From Lachnospiraceae bacterium JLR.KK002 (GTDB lineage Bacteria > Bacillota > Clostridia > Lachnospirales > Lachnospiraceae), in assembly GCA_036941025.1 (NCBI GenBank), contig JAYMNP010000001.1:2502501-2566500 (forward strand): a stretch of DNA of 64,000 nucleotides, written 5' to 3'. The notes beneath the pieces are model-generated. The model was not told the origin of the DNA and ran no database searches. It worked only from the letters and a program-made list of their open reading frames with translations. Shown piece by piece: positions 26,076 to 33,798 of this stretch (position 1 is its first letter; every line of letters begins with the position of its first letter). Position numbers and translations under genes: made by a program.

Positions 26076-26649
26076 GATACAAAATCCCTGAGGAAAATGT
26101 GTCAACTAATCTTGACAAAATCAATTCGCAATAACAGTTCCCGAATATGTATGATTCCCTGCGGGTCTAAACCATTGATAGGCTCGTCAAGTATAAGCAG
26201 TTCTGGTCTTGTGAGGAAAGCCCTTGCAAGGGCAAGCCGCTGTTTCATCCCTAAAGAAAATTTTCCTACGGCTTTATTGCCTGTTTCTGAAATCCCCAGC
26301 AATGACAGGGTTTCCCCGATATTTTCATATCCTGCGCCCATATATCTGCAATGCAGTTCCAAGTTGTCATAAGCCGACAAATGGTTATAAAAAACAGGGC
26401 TTTCGATAATGCTTCCAATATGGGAAAAAACAGGGCTGTTTCCGCCTGCAACACGCTCGCCTAGCAAACATACCGTTCCACAGTCGGGGCGTATGATATG
26501 GTACAGCGTCTTCATCAGTGACGTTTTCCCCGCCCCGTTTGCCCCTAAAAATCCATAAATCTCACCCTGTTTTACCCTCATGCAGATATTTTTCAGTATG
26601 GGGCAGCCATCTATGGATTTTGATAAATTCTGAACTTCAACCGCATATG

Positions 26650-26880
26650 TCATTCGTGCGCCCCCTTTTCAGAAAGCAGCCGCCTTTTAAAGATAAAAGT
26701 TGTTTTCTGCGCAAGCCCGATAAGGGAATATTGCGAACTGCCTATGTATGGGCAGGCAAAAGACGTTGTCAGTTCCCATCCGTCTTTGCCATACTGGTTT
26801 AACTTGTCTGCCAGCAGGCTGTCTGGTTTATCAGTTTCCTTGCTGTCAACAAACATTATTTTGTACTCAAATTTCTCCAT
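26650..26880 (-). CDS. DUF4177-like small protein
   Basis: 76 residues from MEKFEYKIMF, with AAGGAGG just ahead; an upstream ATG overlaps the TetR stop but would swallow that site. The pattern EYKIMFVDS... LADKLNQYGKDGWELTTSFA ...FIFKRRL is that of DUF4177, a small beta/alpha domain of unknown role. It is coupled between the TetR gene and the ABC ATPase (four-base overlap with the latter). Possibly a sensor or accessory of the transporter. Confidence 0.65.
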   Translation of the reverse strand: MEKFEYKIMFVDSKETDKPDSLLADKLNQYGKDGWELTTSFACPYIGSSQYSLIGLAQKTTFIFKRRLLSEKGAHE

Positions 26881-26891
26881 AAAGACCTCCT

Positions 26892-27482
26892 TCATTTAAA
26901 AATATCAGCCACAAGGCTGTCCACCATGAACTCAAAAACAGCAAAATAGTCACAGGTGACAGAAAGTGTCTCTTTTGCATTGATAGTAGATAGCAATGCA
27001 CTCAATATCCCATACGCCTTAGATTCTTCCATTTTCAGTTCAAGGCTGGCGGCGCGGACCGCCTGCCTGAAAAAATCGAAGCTGTCAAATTTAACTTTTT
27101 TTATTGTTTCTTCTGGCAGTTTTGTGATAAAGGATTGGAAATCTGGCGTATTGACGTTATACAGGAAAGGCTTGCTGTCATATTCCTTAAAAAGCTCTTT
27201 CATTGATTCGGCAAATCCGTCCTTTGTCCGTCTGTCCCTGTTAATCGCAAAAATCTTTTCTTCCAACCTCCTTTGTATGGTTTCGATTGTTTCAAAAAAC
27301 AAATCTTCTTTGGTTGGGTACAGCGTATAAAATGTTCCGACTGATATCCCCGCTTTCTCACACAGGCTTTTAATGCTTGTCTTTTTATACCCCTGTGTTA
27401 TCCAGCATTCTTCGCATAATTCTTTCAGCCTTTTGCGAATATTCTCTTTGTCAGTATCTGAAAGCACTGGCTTTGATGGCAT
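26892..27482 (-). CDS. TetR family repressor
   Basis: 196 residues from MPSKPVLSDTD, with GAAGGAGAG before the ATG. The N-terminal helix-turn-helix is TSIKSLCEKAGISVGTFYTLYPTKEDLF, the TetR signature. The ligand domain that follows is family-specific and gives no clue to the inducer. It is the first gene of the operon with DUF4177, ABC ATPase and permease. A 28-base-arm palindrome system overlies its promoter, so it most likely represses itself and the transporter. Confidence 0.88.
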   Translation of the reverse strand: MPSKPVLSDTDKENIRKRLKELCEECWITQGYKKTSIKSLCEKAGISVGTFYTLYPTKEDLFFETIETIQRRLEEKIFAINRDRRTKDGFAESMKELFKEYDSKPFLYNVNTPDFQSFITKLPEETIKKVKFDSFDFFRQAVRAASLELKMEESKAYGILSALLSTINAKETLSVTCDYFAVFEFMVDSLVADIFK

Positions 27483-27503
27483 GTCTGTTTCTCTCCTTCC
27501 TGA

Positions 27504-27570
27504 ATTATATTTACGAATATTCTTATATAATGTTCGTAAATATAATAACATTCTCTAGGGATATTGTCAA
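27504..27570 (-). promoter_or_regulatory. Promoter and TetR operator
   Basis: On the minus strand TTGACA (27565-27570), 17 bases, TATTAT (27542-27547). Starting at the -10 and reaching toward the gene is a perfect inverted repeat with 14-bp arms (27504-27517 and 27533-27546, core TTTACGAA / TTCGTAAA) and 15-base centre. The outer arm overlaps the -10, which fits repression by the TetR protein encoded just downstream. Confidence 0.85.
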
Positions 27571-27609
27571 GAAAAAGACTTATTAAAAAAATGACGGTAA
27601 AAATATGAC

Positions 27610-27660
27610 GGGCATTTGCCTTATAACCTTATGAAATATAATTGAGCCAATGAACTGTGA
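27610..27660. repeat. 51-bp imperfect direct repeat, right copy
   Basis: It corresponds to 23112-23162 in the same orientation, ending in AACTGTGA in both. See the left copy. The remaining sequence up to 27890 holds no recognisable gene. Confidence 0.6.
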
Positions 27661-27891
27661 CGATAGGGCAGCATGTCCATTCTTTTTTAGACATAAAAGC
27701 ACCCCAACGATTCACTTTATATTTTGGCAGTTTAAACAAGAGTATGGTTACACCTATGAAAAGCATACTCATGCCAATAATTCCTGTTGACATTGGGTTA
27801 AGTAAAGTGCTTTGTATAAAAGTTTACATCCAAAAAAATATGCATCACCTTTTTCTGCGGTATAACCTATATTCATTTCGGTCTTACAGAT

Positions 27892-27930
27892 AAAAAGGCG
27901 ATAGAGCTTCTTTTACTCCATCGCCTTTTT
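27892..27930 (-). terminator. Terminator of tnpV
   Basis: Stem AAAAAGGCGAT (27892-27902) with ATCGCCTTTTT (27920-27930) directly after the tnpV stop. Its A/T flanks let it work in both directions. Confidence 0.8.
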
Positions 27931-27931
27931 A

Positions 27932-28306
27932 TTATGCGTAGATAATTTCTTCGTTCACAATCTCCATCGCACATGCCCTTATGTTATTTAAGCGTTGTAC
28001 CCATTCTAAGGCGTTTTCTGCCTTTAGTTGTTCTGTTATACCCTGTGCCTGCTTCATATCCTCTATGAGCCTTTTAAATCGTTCCTGTGCCTGCCTGTCA
28101 ATGTTGGCAAGGTAGGCGTTGAGTTTACCGCTTGTGAGAAGATTCGTGTATGTAACCTTGTGGTACTGTTTCAGATAGTCCAGATGCCGCTGTCCCCATG
28201 TGCCTATCGGCTGTTCTTCTTCGGCGGGTAAAGCTATACATGGAATTAGATAATCGCCTTTCCGTTCGTATTTGCCGCCCAGTTCCTCAAATAATATATT
28301 TGCCAT
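27932..28306 (-). CDS. TnpV family transposon-encoded protein
   Basis: 124 residues with GGAGGTAACAG before the ATG. The sequence NILFEELGGKYERKGDYLIP, then IGTWGQRHLDYLKQYHKVTYT, then NLLTSGKLNAYLANIDRQAQ is the TnpV family, a small protein carried by Tn4451-like and related Clostridial elements. Role unknown. Together with TnpW and the serine-recombinase stub it suggests that parts of at least one such element are scattered through the island. Confidence 0.82.
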   Translation of the reverse strand: MANILFEELGGKYERKGDYLIPCIALPAEEEQPIGTWGQRHLDYLKQYHKVTYTNLLTSGKLNAYLANIDRQAQERFKRLIEDMKQAQGITEQLKAENALEWVQRLNNIRACAMEIVNEEIIYA

Positions 28307-28412
28307 TTTCTGTTACCTCCAGATAAAATATTCACTCCACACTCTTGTGTCTGTTGTCTTAAACAAAATTTTGAGTTTTCTCCTTATCTGGTTTCATTCA
28401 TGTATAGGAGAT

Positions 28413-28450
28413 AAAAGGGAAGTATGTATTTTCGGTGCTACTTCCCTTTT
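28413..28450. terminator. Terminator hairpin
   Basis: 12-bp perfect stem AAAAGGGAAGTA (28413-28424) with TACTTCCCTTTT (28439-28450), just downstream of the 55-residue gene at 28472-28639 on the minus strand. Confidence 0.75.
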
Positions 28451-28471
28451 AATTTGCCAGATAAAAACCGT

Positions 28472-28639
28472 CTAACGCCTTTTGTTTATGTCCGCAATCT
28501 CCTTTTTTTCTTTTTGATAGCGTTCTTCATATTGTGAAAAAGTAAAAGGTCTTACTTTCTTTAGGAACATGGGATTTTCAGTGCTTTTGTCTGTTCTGGC
28601 TTTCATATTTGCCCTAAATTCGTCATAATCTTTTATCAT
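28472..28639 (-). CDS. Small hypothetical protein, 55 residues
   Basis: Starts ATG at 28639 with CAGGAGGGG nine bases ahead and reads MIKDYDEFRANMKARTDKST ... RRSequence-poor, ending in EIADINKRR. It is highly charged and helical, with no cysteines or membrane segment. It lies five bases after the 163-residue gene at 28645, so the two are co-transcribed and end at the hairpin 28413-28450. Family not recognised. Confidence 0.55.
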   Translation of the reverse strand: MIKDYDEFRANMKARTDKSTENPMFLKKVRPFTFSQYEERYQKEKKEIADINKRR

Positions 28640-28644
28640 AGACT

Positions 28645-29136
28645 TTATCCCCTCCTGTCTGCCGCTTTCTGGCGTTCCTCCTGTTTGATTTCTTTCATAT
28701 TCTCATAGCTGTCTTTCAATTCTTCATCATTTGTGGCGGCAATCCTTTCTTCTATCTTTTTTCTAAGATGTCGGTTGTCAAAATTATCCCATAAAATACC
28801 AATGCGCTCTTGATGAGATTTTGCATTGTCAGCTTTCTCCATTGCCACGCCTGCCGCCTTTACAAGTTCGCCATCCGTTTTGATGAACCTGTCAACAACA
28901 TTCTTAACGCCTGTAAATTGCATTGTCGGGTCATGCAGTGCCGCCGGGTCTTTTTCTGCCAGTATGGAAAGCATTTCATTCTGTATATCCGGCGTTGATG
29001 TACGAAGCATATTAGCAAGTACAAAACTACGGTCTAAAGAACTTCCTTCATTCAGTGCTTTTGAAATCATCCGCTTTGCCTGTTCCCGGCTGTCCAGACG
29101 TACATTAGAATAGGAATTTGTATATGATTCTTCCAT
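28645..29136 (-). CDS. Hypothetical protein, 5' end possibly cut by an IS110 fragment
   Basis: 163 residues, helical and charged: ALNEGSSLDRSFVLANMLRT, DPAALHDPTMQFTGVKNVVD, then a Glu/Lys-rich C-terminus. No ribosome site stands before the first ATG, and the IS110 transposase fragment begins only about 30 bases upstream, so the true N-terminus may have been lost. It precedes the 55-residue gene closely. I do not recognise the family. Confidence 0.5.
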   Translation of the reverse strand: MEESYTNSYSNVRLDSREQAKRMISKALNEGSSLDRSFVLANMLRTSTPDIQNEMLSILAEKDPAALHDPTMQFTGVKNVVDRFIKTDGELVKAAGVAMEKADNAKSHQERIGILWDNFDNRHLRKKIEERIAATNDEELKDSYENMKEIKQEERQKAADRRG

Positions 29137-29169
29137 TTTGTAAATATAATTGTCCGAAGATGTAACAGG

Positions 29170-29525
29170 GAAGCATTGGTCCTGGAAATAATGAAAGTGC
29201 CGGGAAGCGAAAAAGCGCTTCTGTCACAAAAGGCAATCCTTACATAAAAAGTATGCTTTGCGAAATTGCCTGGGTGATCGCCGGGAAGCGGAATACCTAT
29301 CTATCTGCCTGGTATTGGAGAATCAAGCAGAAGAAGGGCGCCAAAAAGGCTATTGTCGCCCTTGCCAGAAAACTTCTCGTAATCATTTACACCATGCTCA
29401 AACAGGGCACTCTTTTCGATGAATCCTGTTTTGAAGCCAGACGTAAAAACTGTGAACAAAAACAGCTTTCCCGGTACATACGGGAATTAGAGAAGCATGG
29501 CTATCATGTGGAAGTACAAGCCTGA
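29170..29525 (+). pseudogene. IS110-family transposase, C-terminal fragment
   Basis: The frame GPGNNESAGKRKSASVTKGN, then PYIKSMLCEIAWVIAGKRNT, and WYWRIKQKKGAKKAIVALAR is the C-terminal Tnp domain of an IS110/IS1111-type enzyme. The N-terminal DEDD domain is absent. It is a different lineage from the intact copy at 21553. A 90-residue frame from MLCEIAW is only its open part and has no ribosome site. Confidence 0.8.
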
Positions 29526-29906
29526 TTCTTTGCATTAGCAATATTTCACTGACAGCAGCCAGTTTTATGACTGCTTTATTGTGATGCTTCCAGGATTGTT
29601 GAAAACATTTGTTGTCAAGGTTCAATTCCTGGCTATGAACTTTATTTTCGTAGCAAGATACAAATCTATGACAAACAATCTTTTAAATAGTTTAGGACTT
29701 AATATCCGACCATGCAAAACATAAGAAAATCTGCCATACTCTTTATCCGAATACTCAACAAAAATGATATGTACTTAGCATAAGTTAGTGCTAATAACAA
29801 TCATATTTTCTTGATTTCAAAGCATCTAAAACATCCTAATATATACTTTGACATATTCTTTGACATAAAATCATCACTCATTGCAGCCTTAGATAACAGT
29901 TCATTG
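29526..29906. other. AT-rich intergenic region
   Basis: About 380 bases after the IS110 fragment. No frame with a ribosome site, no strong hairpin. Two TTTGACATA strings occur near 29847 and 29857. The stretch is probably residual sequence of the IS and its target. Confidence 0.4.
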
Positions 29907-30257
29907 CTACCGCAAACCGTTAGGAAAGTAATAGACTGCTGCCCTCTGTGACTCTACAGGCTTGAAATAATCATCCGGGTTTTCTCCTGCTTCTATCAAT
30001 TCTCGCCGACATTGCTCTATCTGCTGTAAAAGTTCTTCCCGACTTTCACCGGTTATCGCCATTACATCATCTAAAGAGAAATACTCATGTTCATTAAATA
30101 CAGATGCAAGGCTCATTCTCAAACCGCTGTAGATAGCTTCTAATGACAAATCATAGTTCTGTATGCCATCATCTATAATCGGTTCTAATTCGGCTCTGGT
30201 AACGCCATATTTTCCATAATCCGTAAGCAGATTGTTTATAATCATTTCTCTATCCAT
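29907..30257 (-). CDS. Hypothetical mobile-element protein
   Basis: 116 residues, acidic and mostly helical: MDREMIINNLLTDYGKYGVT, MSLASVFNEHEYFSLDDVMA, then TGESREELLQQIEQCRREL and a C-terminal DDYFKPVESQRAAVYYFPNG. A GAGGTAG site lies ahead of the ATG. No enzymatic motif. Seen with small genes of the primase region of conjugative elements, but I do not recognise a named family. Confidence 0.5.
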   Translation of the reverse strand: MDREMIINNLLTDYGKYGVTRAELEPIIDDGIQNYDLSLEAIYSGLRMSLASVFNEHEYFSLDDVMAITGESREELLQQIEQCRRELIEAGENPDDYFKPVESQRAAVYYFPNGLR

Positions 30258-30331
30258 ACATTTTCTACCTCATTCTTTCCTTACTTTAATCCACCCTATC
30301 ACCTCAAATTATCATGATCTAATGGCCATAT

Positions 30332-30763
30332 TTACTCTACTATTGTGTTTAGCTTTGTATCTGCCAGATAAGGAAGCGTTGCATTACTACCGTTATCCTC
30401 TGCCATATTCCCCAACTTTGGAAGCTGTGCGGCTGTCAAAGCGTGCGTTGTTTTCGTATTTGGTATATTTTCCTCAATAGAAACTGTGTCTTTATACAAA
30501 CACCAGTTCTTTAAGAGGAATATCCAAACTGGCGGCGATACTTGACCGCTTAATGTCATATGTAATGCCGTGCAAAGTGCTTGAACGCCCGGTCTAATAC
30601 TGGAATCCTCGCAAAACTGGAAAAACATATCAATCCTTTCTTTCAATTCTAAGTTTGTTTTCGGCTTTCCCATATCATAAAGTTGTCTCAAACTGTGAAT
30701 AATTGCTTTTACCTTGACCGGGTTCATCTCTGTTAGTTGTCCTTGTGGTGCTTTTCCTGCCAT
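30332..30763 (-). CDS. Terminase-small-subunit-like mobile-element protein, probably shortened
   Basis: 143 residues. The first 85 (NPVKVKAIIHSLRQLYDMGK, then ERIDMFFQFCEDSSIRPGVQ) resemble small phage or plasmid proteins with a helix-turn-helix. The end of the match (SPPVWIFLLKNWCLYKDTVS) normally follows a further segment of some 30-40 residues that is missing after ALHMTL, so an internal in-frame deletion is likely. The C-terminal tail after EENIPN has no known match. The resemblance is from memory and modest. Confidence 0.45.
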   Translation of the reverse strand: MAGKAPQGQLTEMNPVKVKAIIHSLRQLYDMGKPKTNLELKERIDMFFQFCEDSSIRPGVQALCTALHMTLSGQVSPPVWIFLLKNWCLYKDTVSIEENIPNTKTTHALTAAQLPKLGNMAEDNGSNATLPYLADTKLNTIVE

Positions 30764-31015
30764 AATTTATTAACTCTCATTCTGAAAAAAATTATAAAAT
30801 TCAATCTTTTTTAATTGACGTTACCTTTGTGTGTGACTTAGCCTATTCCTTACTCTTTCATTACTCTTTATTGCTTCCACAGAGAGAGTCAGCTATCACA
30901 CACACCGTGGAAGCCTTATTCTTACTGCATTTGTGCAAATATGTATTTTCCATGTAAAACCCTTAAAGAAATTATTTTTTCTTATACCCCATTGAAAATA
31001 CACAACACGCACAAA

Positions 31016-31222
31016 CTATGTTTTTTCCTCTTTGCTGATTCGCTCAAACTCCGTCAGTTCTGCAAGTATCAAATCTTTTGCAAATCGTGAATTATCGTAC
31101 TTTTTGTGCAGCTTGTCCGCATCAGCAATCACCGCTTCCCAAAATTCATCCTCATTGCAAATTCTATCAATATACTGCTTATGAAACTGCCAAATTTCAC
31201 GATATACCTCGAAATAGTCCAT
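31016..31222 (-). CDS. Small hypothetical protein of the primase region
   Basis: 68 residues, helical and charged: MDYFEVYREIWQFHKQYIDR, DEFWEAVIADADKLHKKYDN, then AKDLILAELTEFERISKEEK. GTGAGAGGTAC precedes the ATG. Small proteins of this wording sit behind primase/replication genes in Clostridial integrative elements; function unknown. Confidence 0.55.
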   Translation of the reverse strand: MDYFEVYREIWQFHKQYIDRICNEDEFWEAVIADADKLHKKYDNSRFAKDLILAELTEFERISKEEKT

Positions 31223-31295
31223 ATACTGTACCTCTCACTAATCAAATGGTAATGGCTCTGATTCATCAATTTCAATAAAATCTTCACTTGCAAAA

Positions 31296-31925
31296 TCATA
31301 CCCCCCGGATAATGTTGCGAACCGTTTTGCCGTTCACTGTTCCGGATGCCTTGTAAATGTTCTTTGACTTCACATCATCAATAAAATTCCGCTTATTTTC
31401 TGTATGAAAACCGTTATCGTTGCACCATTCCTCATATTTTTCATATAAATCCTTAATAGCAATATTGCACCCTTTTTTCTCCACAAGGCAGTCATTGATA
31501 AAGTTTTGCATTTTATCAGAGGAATTAGCGTATTCCACTGTAGCCGCCCGGATATTCTCCGGCTCGTCCAACCCTTCTTTACAAAAAAGTAACCATCCAG
31601 AAATACACCAGTTTAAGATTCCGCTTAATGCATTGCCTGTAGATAATTTATTCTTTAGCGTTTTATCCTGTTCACTCTCCGCAAAATGTCGGTCAAATGA
31701 AATAACCTGTACCCGGTCTGACTTAAAAATAGTGGTATCACTGACAACAGGAAGATAATTTGTGTTACAAATCAGTTTAAAGCAAGGCGTAAACTGGAAC
31801 TCGGACTGATGTAAAAATCTTGCCGATATGGTATCTCGTCCAGTCATACTTTTTAGCAACGCAACATCCAACGCCATTCTTTTTGCGGTTCTGATGCAAC
31901 TGCAAGAAATTTCACATTGTACTTA
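31296..31925 (-). pseudogene. P4-type primase/helicase, C-terminal fragment with frameshift
   Basis: The open part (31296-31877) encodes LDVALLKSMTGRDTISARFL, then FTPCFKLICNTNYLPVV and SDRVQVISFDRHF, the C-terminal section of SF3 helicases of the D5/P4 primase family. Upstream, in another frame, VKFLAVASEPQK continues the family pattern (SASE preceding RxALDVALLK), giving one frameshift in an A-rich run near 31883. The rest of the protein, with the Walker A and primase domains, is cut off at the 48-bp repeat that begins at 31926. It was part of the element's replication module. Confidence 0.75.
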
Positions 31926-31973
31926 CAACAGGTGAGTGCTAAAATTATGTGAAAATTTTATGAAGTGCTGATT
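31926..31973. repeat. 48-bp direct repeat, right copy (probable attachment-site end)
   Basis: Exact copy of 3611-3658. It carries the GAGTGCTAA half of CIRCE but no clpB coding sequence, so it is a displaced copy of host promoter DNA or of the element's attP core. Beyond it, 31974-32460 resembles 3659-4960 at roughly 85% with the integrase deleted, which indicates a second related element end. Confidence 0.7.
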
Positions 31974-32128
31974 CCGTGCGGTTTCTGGCTGTTCATGCTT
32001 ATATATTTTATCTGTTTTACATACATACCATTTACACATTTTTTGCTTTTTACACACAGAGAACCACCATCCAATCATTGAAGGAGGAACATCAACCGGA
32101 TAAAGAAGATTCAGGAAACAAAAAATTC

Positions 32129-32157
32129 TTGCTTCCTGCCTCCGGATATGCTATATT
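32129..32157 (+). promoter_or_regulatory. Promoter of the putative antitoxin RNA, copy 2
   Basis: TTGCTT (32129-32134), 17 bases, TATATT (32152-32157), matching copy 1 in both hexamers and spacing. Confidence 0.6.
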
Positions 32158-32163
32158 AGACAC

Positions 32164-32277
32164 AGGAAAAGGGAAAGCCATAGAAGCGGCTCTACCCACA
32201 ACGTTGTTTTTGTTTACCTCTGCTTATGCAAAGGCAAGCCGTCACTGGTGCGAATAGTGGCGGCTATTTCTTTTTTC
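32164..32277 (+). ncRNA. Putative antisense antitoxin RNA, copy 2
   Basis: Predicted from the promoter at 32129-32157 to a terminator with stem AGCCGTCACT (32237-32246) against AGTGGCGGCT (32255-32264) and a following TATTTCTTTTTTC. It shares CATAGAAGCGGCTCTACCC with copy 1, while the middle part differs (GTTGTTTTTGTTTACC here). The 3' end overlaps the toxin stop codon. The differences in the middle could make each RNA specific to its own toxin or be neutral. Confidence 0.55.
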
Positions 32278-32359
32278 CCTTGTAAATCTGATAAATCAAA
32301 TTAGCAAGGGCGACAATGAGTATACCTGTCTGAATCAAATCCTGATATGTAACATACAT
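32264..32359 (-). CDS. Small holin-like toxin, type I toxin-antitoxin (copy 2)
   Basis: 31 residues: MYVTYQDLIQT, a hydrophobic helix (GILIVALANLIYQI) and YKGKKK. Start chosen at 32359 by homology to copy 1 and AGAAGGG about ten bases ahead; a longer frame upstream encodes unrelated sequence. One extra residue at the start compared with copy 1. With its opposing RNA it forms a complete second module even though the element around it is almost gone, which fits selective retention. Confidence 0.65.
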   Translation of the reverse strand: MYVTYQDLIQTGILIVALANLIYQIYKGKKK

Positions 32360-32459
32360 TGTTTCACCCTTCTTTCTTTCGTCTGGAGGGCTGCTTAAAC
32401 CCTCCGAATAAAAAAGAGGGGCAAAGCCGCCTTTGGCTCTATGGCTTTCCCATGACATC

Positions 32460-32510
32460 TTGACAAACATACCAACGGTATGATAATGTATAACATACTA
32501 CCAGTATGTT
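32460..32510 (+). promoter_or_regulatory. MFS gene promoter with two palindromic operators
   Basis: TTGACA (32460-32465) and GATAAT (32482-32487, 16-base spacing). One palindrome, CATACC-aac-GGTATG (32468-32482), fills the spacer. A second, AACATACT-acc-AGTATGTT (32492-32510), covers the start region. Both share a CATAC/GTATG core as expected for a TetR- or MerR-type regulator. No such regulator gene is adjacent. Confidence 0.75.
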
Positions 32511-32543
32511 TAATTTCAACTACTGAGACAGGAGGTTTCATCT

Positions 32544-33791
32544 ATGAATCAGAAACTGTTTACAAAAGATTTCACTCTGGTTGTGGCGGGACAGATTATA
32601 TCCCTGTTCGGCAACGCAGCCATAAGATTTGCGCTGCCTTTGTATCTGCTGAATCTGACAGGCTCATCGGCTCTTTACGGGACAGTGACAGCCTGCGCTT
32701 TCATTCCGGCCATTCTGCTGTCTCCTGTGGGAGGCATTGTGGCAGACCGGGTAAACAAAAGAAATATTATGGTCATACTGGATTTTTTTACAGCGGCAGT
32801 TCTCCTGACCTTTTCGCTGTGCATGGAGGGCGGACATCTGATTCCCCTTCTGACCATCACGCTGATGTTATTATACGGTATTGCAGGGGCATATCAGCCC
32901 TCCGTGCAGGCCAGTATTCCCGCACTGGTACATCCGGAACATTTTATGGCGGCAAATTCTGTAATCAACACCATCAGTTCCTTCGCTTCCCTGACAGGGC
33001 CTGTCCTTGGAGGCATTTTATACAGTGCATACGGATTAAAGCCTGTCCTGCTGGTCTGCATGGTCTGTTTTGTTCTGTCGGCGGTAATGGAAATTTTCAT
33101 ACGGATACCATTTCAGAAACAGGCTTCCGGCGAAGGTATTTTGCAGACGGCAAAAACGGATTTTGCAGAGAGCATCCGGTTTATCCGGCAGGAAAAGCCT
33201 GTCATCGGAAAAGTCGTGCTGGTAACCTGCGGTATTAACCTCTTTCTGTCGGCCATGCTGATTGTGGCACTGCCGTATCTGGTTACAGAGGTACTGAATC
33301 TGGAAGCGGCACAGGCCAACAGATTTTATGGTTTTGCGCAGGGCGCGCTGGCCGCAGGAGGACTGACAGGAGGGATTGGCGCTGGCATTTTTGCCGGCAG
33401 GCTGTCCATACAGAAAGCGGGAAATCTGATTACAGCCTGCGCGGTATGGGTGTTCCCCATGGGCGCCTCACTGATTCTGTTTTCCTCCGGAATCATCAAT
33501 TATATCATTATCACCGTATGCTGCTTCGCCATTATGGTATGTTCCACGCTTTTTACCGTGCAGATGATGTCCTTTGTGCAGAAGGAAACGCCCCGGCATT
33601 TAACCGGTAAAGTGATTGCTGTCATTCTTACCGTGTCCATGTGCGCCCAGCCGCTGGGCAATGCAATGTACGGCGTTCTGTTTGAACTCTGCAGCGGATA
33701 TGAATACGGGGTTGTCCTGTTTTCCGGCCTTGTATCTCTGGTTATTGCTGTCAGAGCCGGAACTGTCTTCAGAAGATTTTCGGCAGAATAA
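32544..33791 (+). CDS. Major facilitator superfamily efflux protein (MefA-like)
   Basis: 415 residues with 12 predicted membrane helices; ACAGGAGG six bases before the ATG. Features of drug-efflux MFS: FGNAAIRFALPLYLLNLTGS in helix 1, GGIVADRVNKRNIM as the loop 2-3 motif A, and a GPVLGGILYSAYG motif in helix 5. It resembles the macrolide-efflux branch that also lies close to ABC-type genes, but substrate is unknown. Operators overlapping its promoter suggest it is induced by its substrate through a regulator coded elsewhere. Confidence 0.82.
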   Translation: MNQKLFTKDFTLVVAGQIISLFGNAAIRFALPLYLLNLTGSSALYGTVTACAFIPAILLSPVGGIVADRVNKRNIMVILDFFTAAVLLTFSLCMEGGHLIPLLTITLMLLYGIAGAYQPSVQASIPALVHPEHFMAANSVINTISSFASLTGPVLGGILYSAYGLKPVLLVCMVCFVLSAVMEIFIRIPFQKQASGEGILQTAKTDFAESIRFIRQEKPVIGKVVLVTCGINLFLSAMLIVALPYLVTEVLNLEAAQANRFYGFAQGALAAGGLTGGIGAGIFAGRLSIQKAGNLITACAVWVFPMGASLILFSSGIINYIIITVCCFAIMVCSTLFTVQMMSFVQKETPRHLTGKVIAVILTVSMCAQPLGNAMYGVLFELCSGYEYGVVLFSGLVSLVIAVRAGTVFRRFSAE

Positions 33792-33798
33792 AATTCTA

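Larger units (their letters stand above)
24755..26123 (+). mobile_element. IS3-family element, complete copy 3 (1369 bp)
   Basis: It starts TGATGTGGTATAAAAAAAGT and ends with the complement of TGATTTTGTCAAGATTAGTT. It is flanked by ATT at 24752-24754 and 26124-26126, a 3-bp target duplication normal for this family. Length and encoded proteins equal copy 2, which lies in the opposite orientation 16 kb to the left. Confidence 0.95.
24535..26653 (-). pseudogene. ABC transporter ATPase (BcrA-like), interrupted by an IS3 element
   Basis: The 5' part (26124-26653) encodes MTYAVEVQNLSKSIDGCPIL, Walker A GANGAGKTS, signature FSLGMKQRLALARA and Walker B LLILDEPINGLDPQG, then RELLLRI. The 3' part (24535-24754) resumes with NKEHGTSILISSHILDELSK and ends in GGGGGKGEEPYFSGN. 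Removing 24755-26123 and one ATT restores a continuous frame of about 250 residues. ATT flanks the insert on both sides as the target duplication. The ATPase was the energy subunit for the permease at 23868. Confidence 0.9.

Noticed and set aside
29253..29525. Independent 90-residue gene
   Set aside because: It is the C-terminal part of an IS110-type transposase; the frame continues upstream and there is no ribosome site.
31976..32257. 93-residue plus-strand frame at the second element end
   Set aside because: It crosses the predicted small RNA, has no ribosome site, and its equivalent in copy 1 is interrupted.
32264..32470. 68-residue protein on the minus strand
   Set aside because: Only the last 31 residues match the paralogous toxin; the upstream part has no homology and the ribosome site is before the internal ATG.
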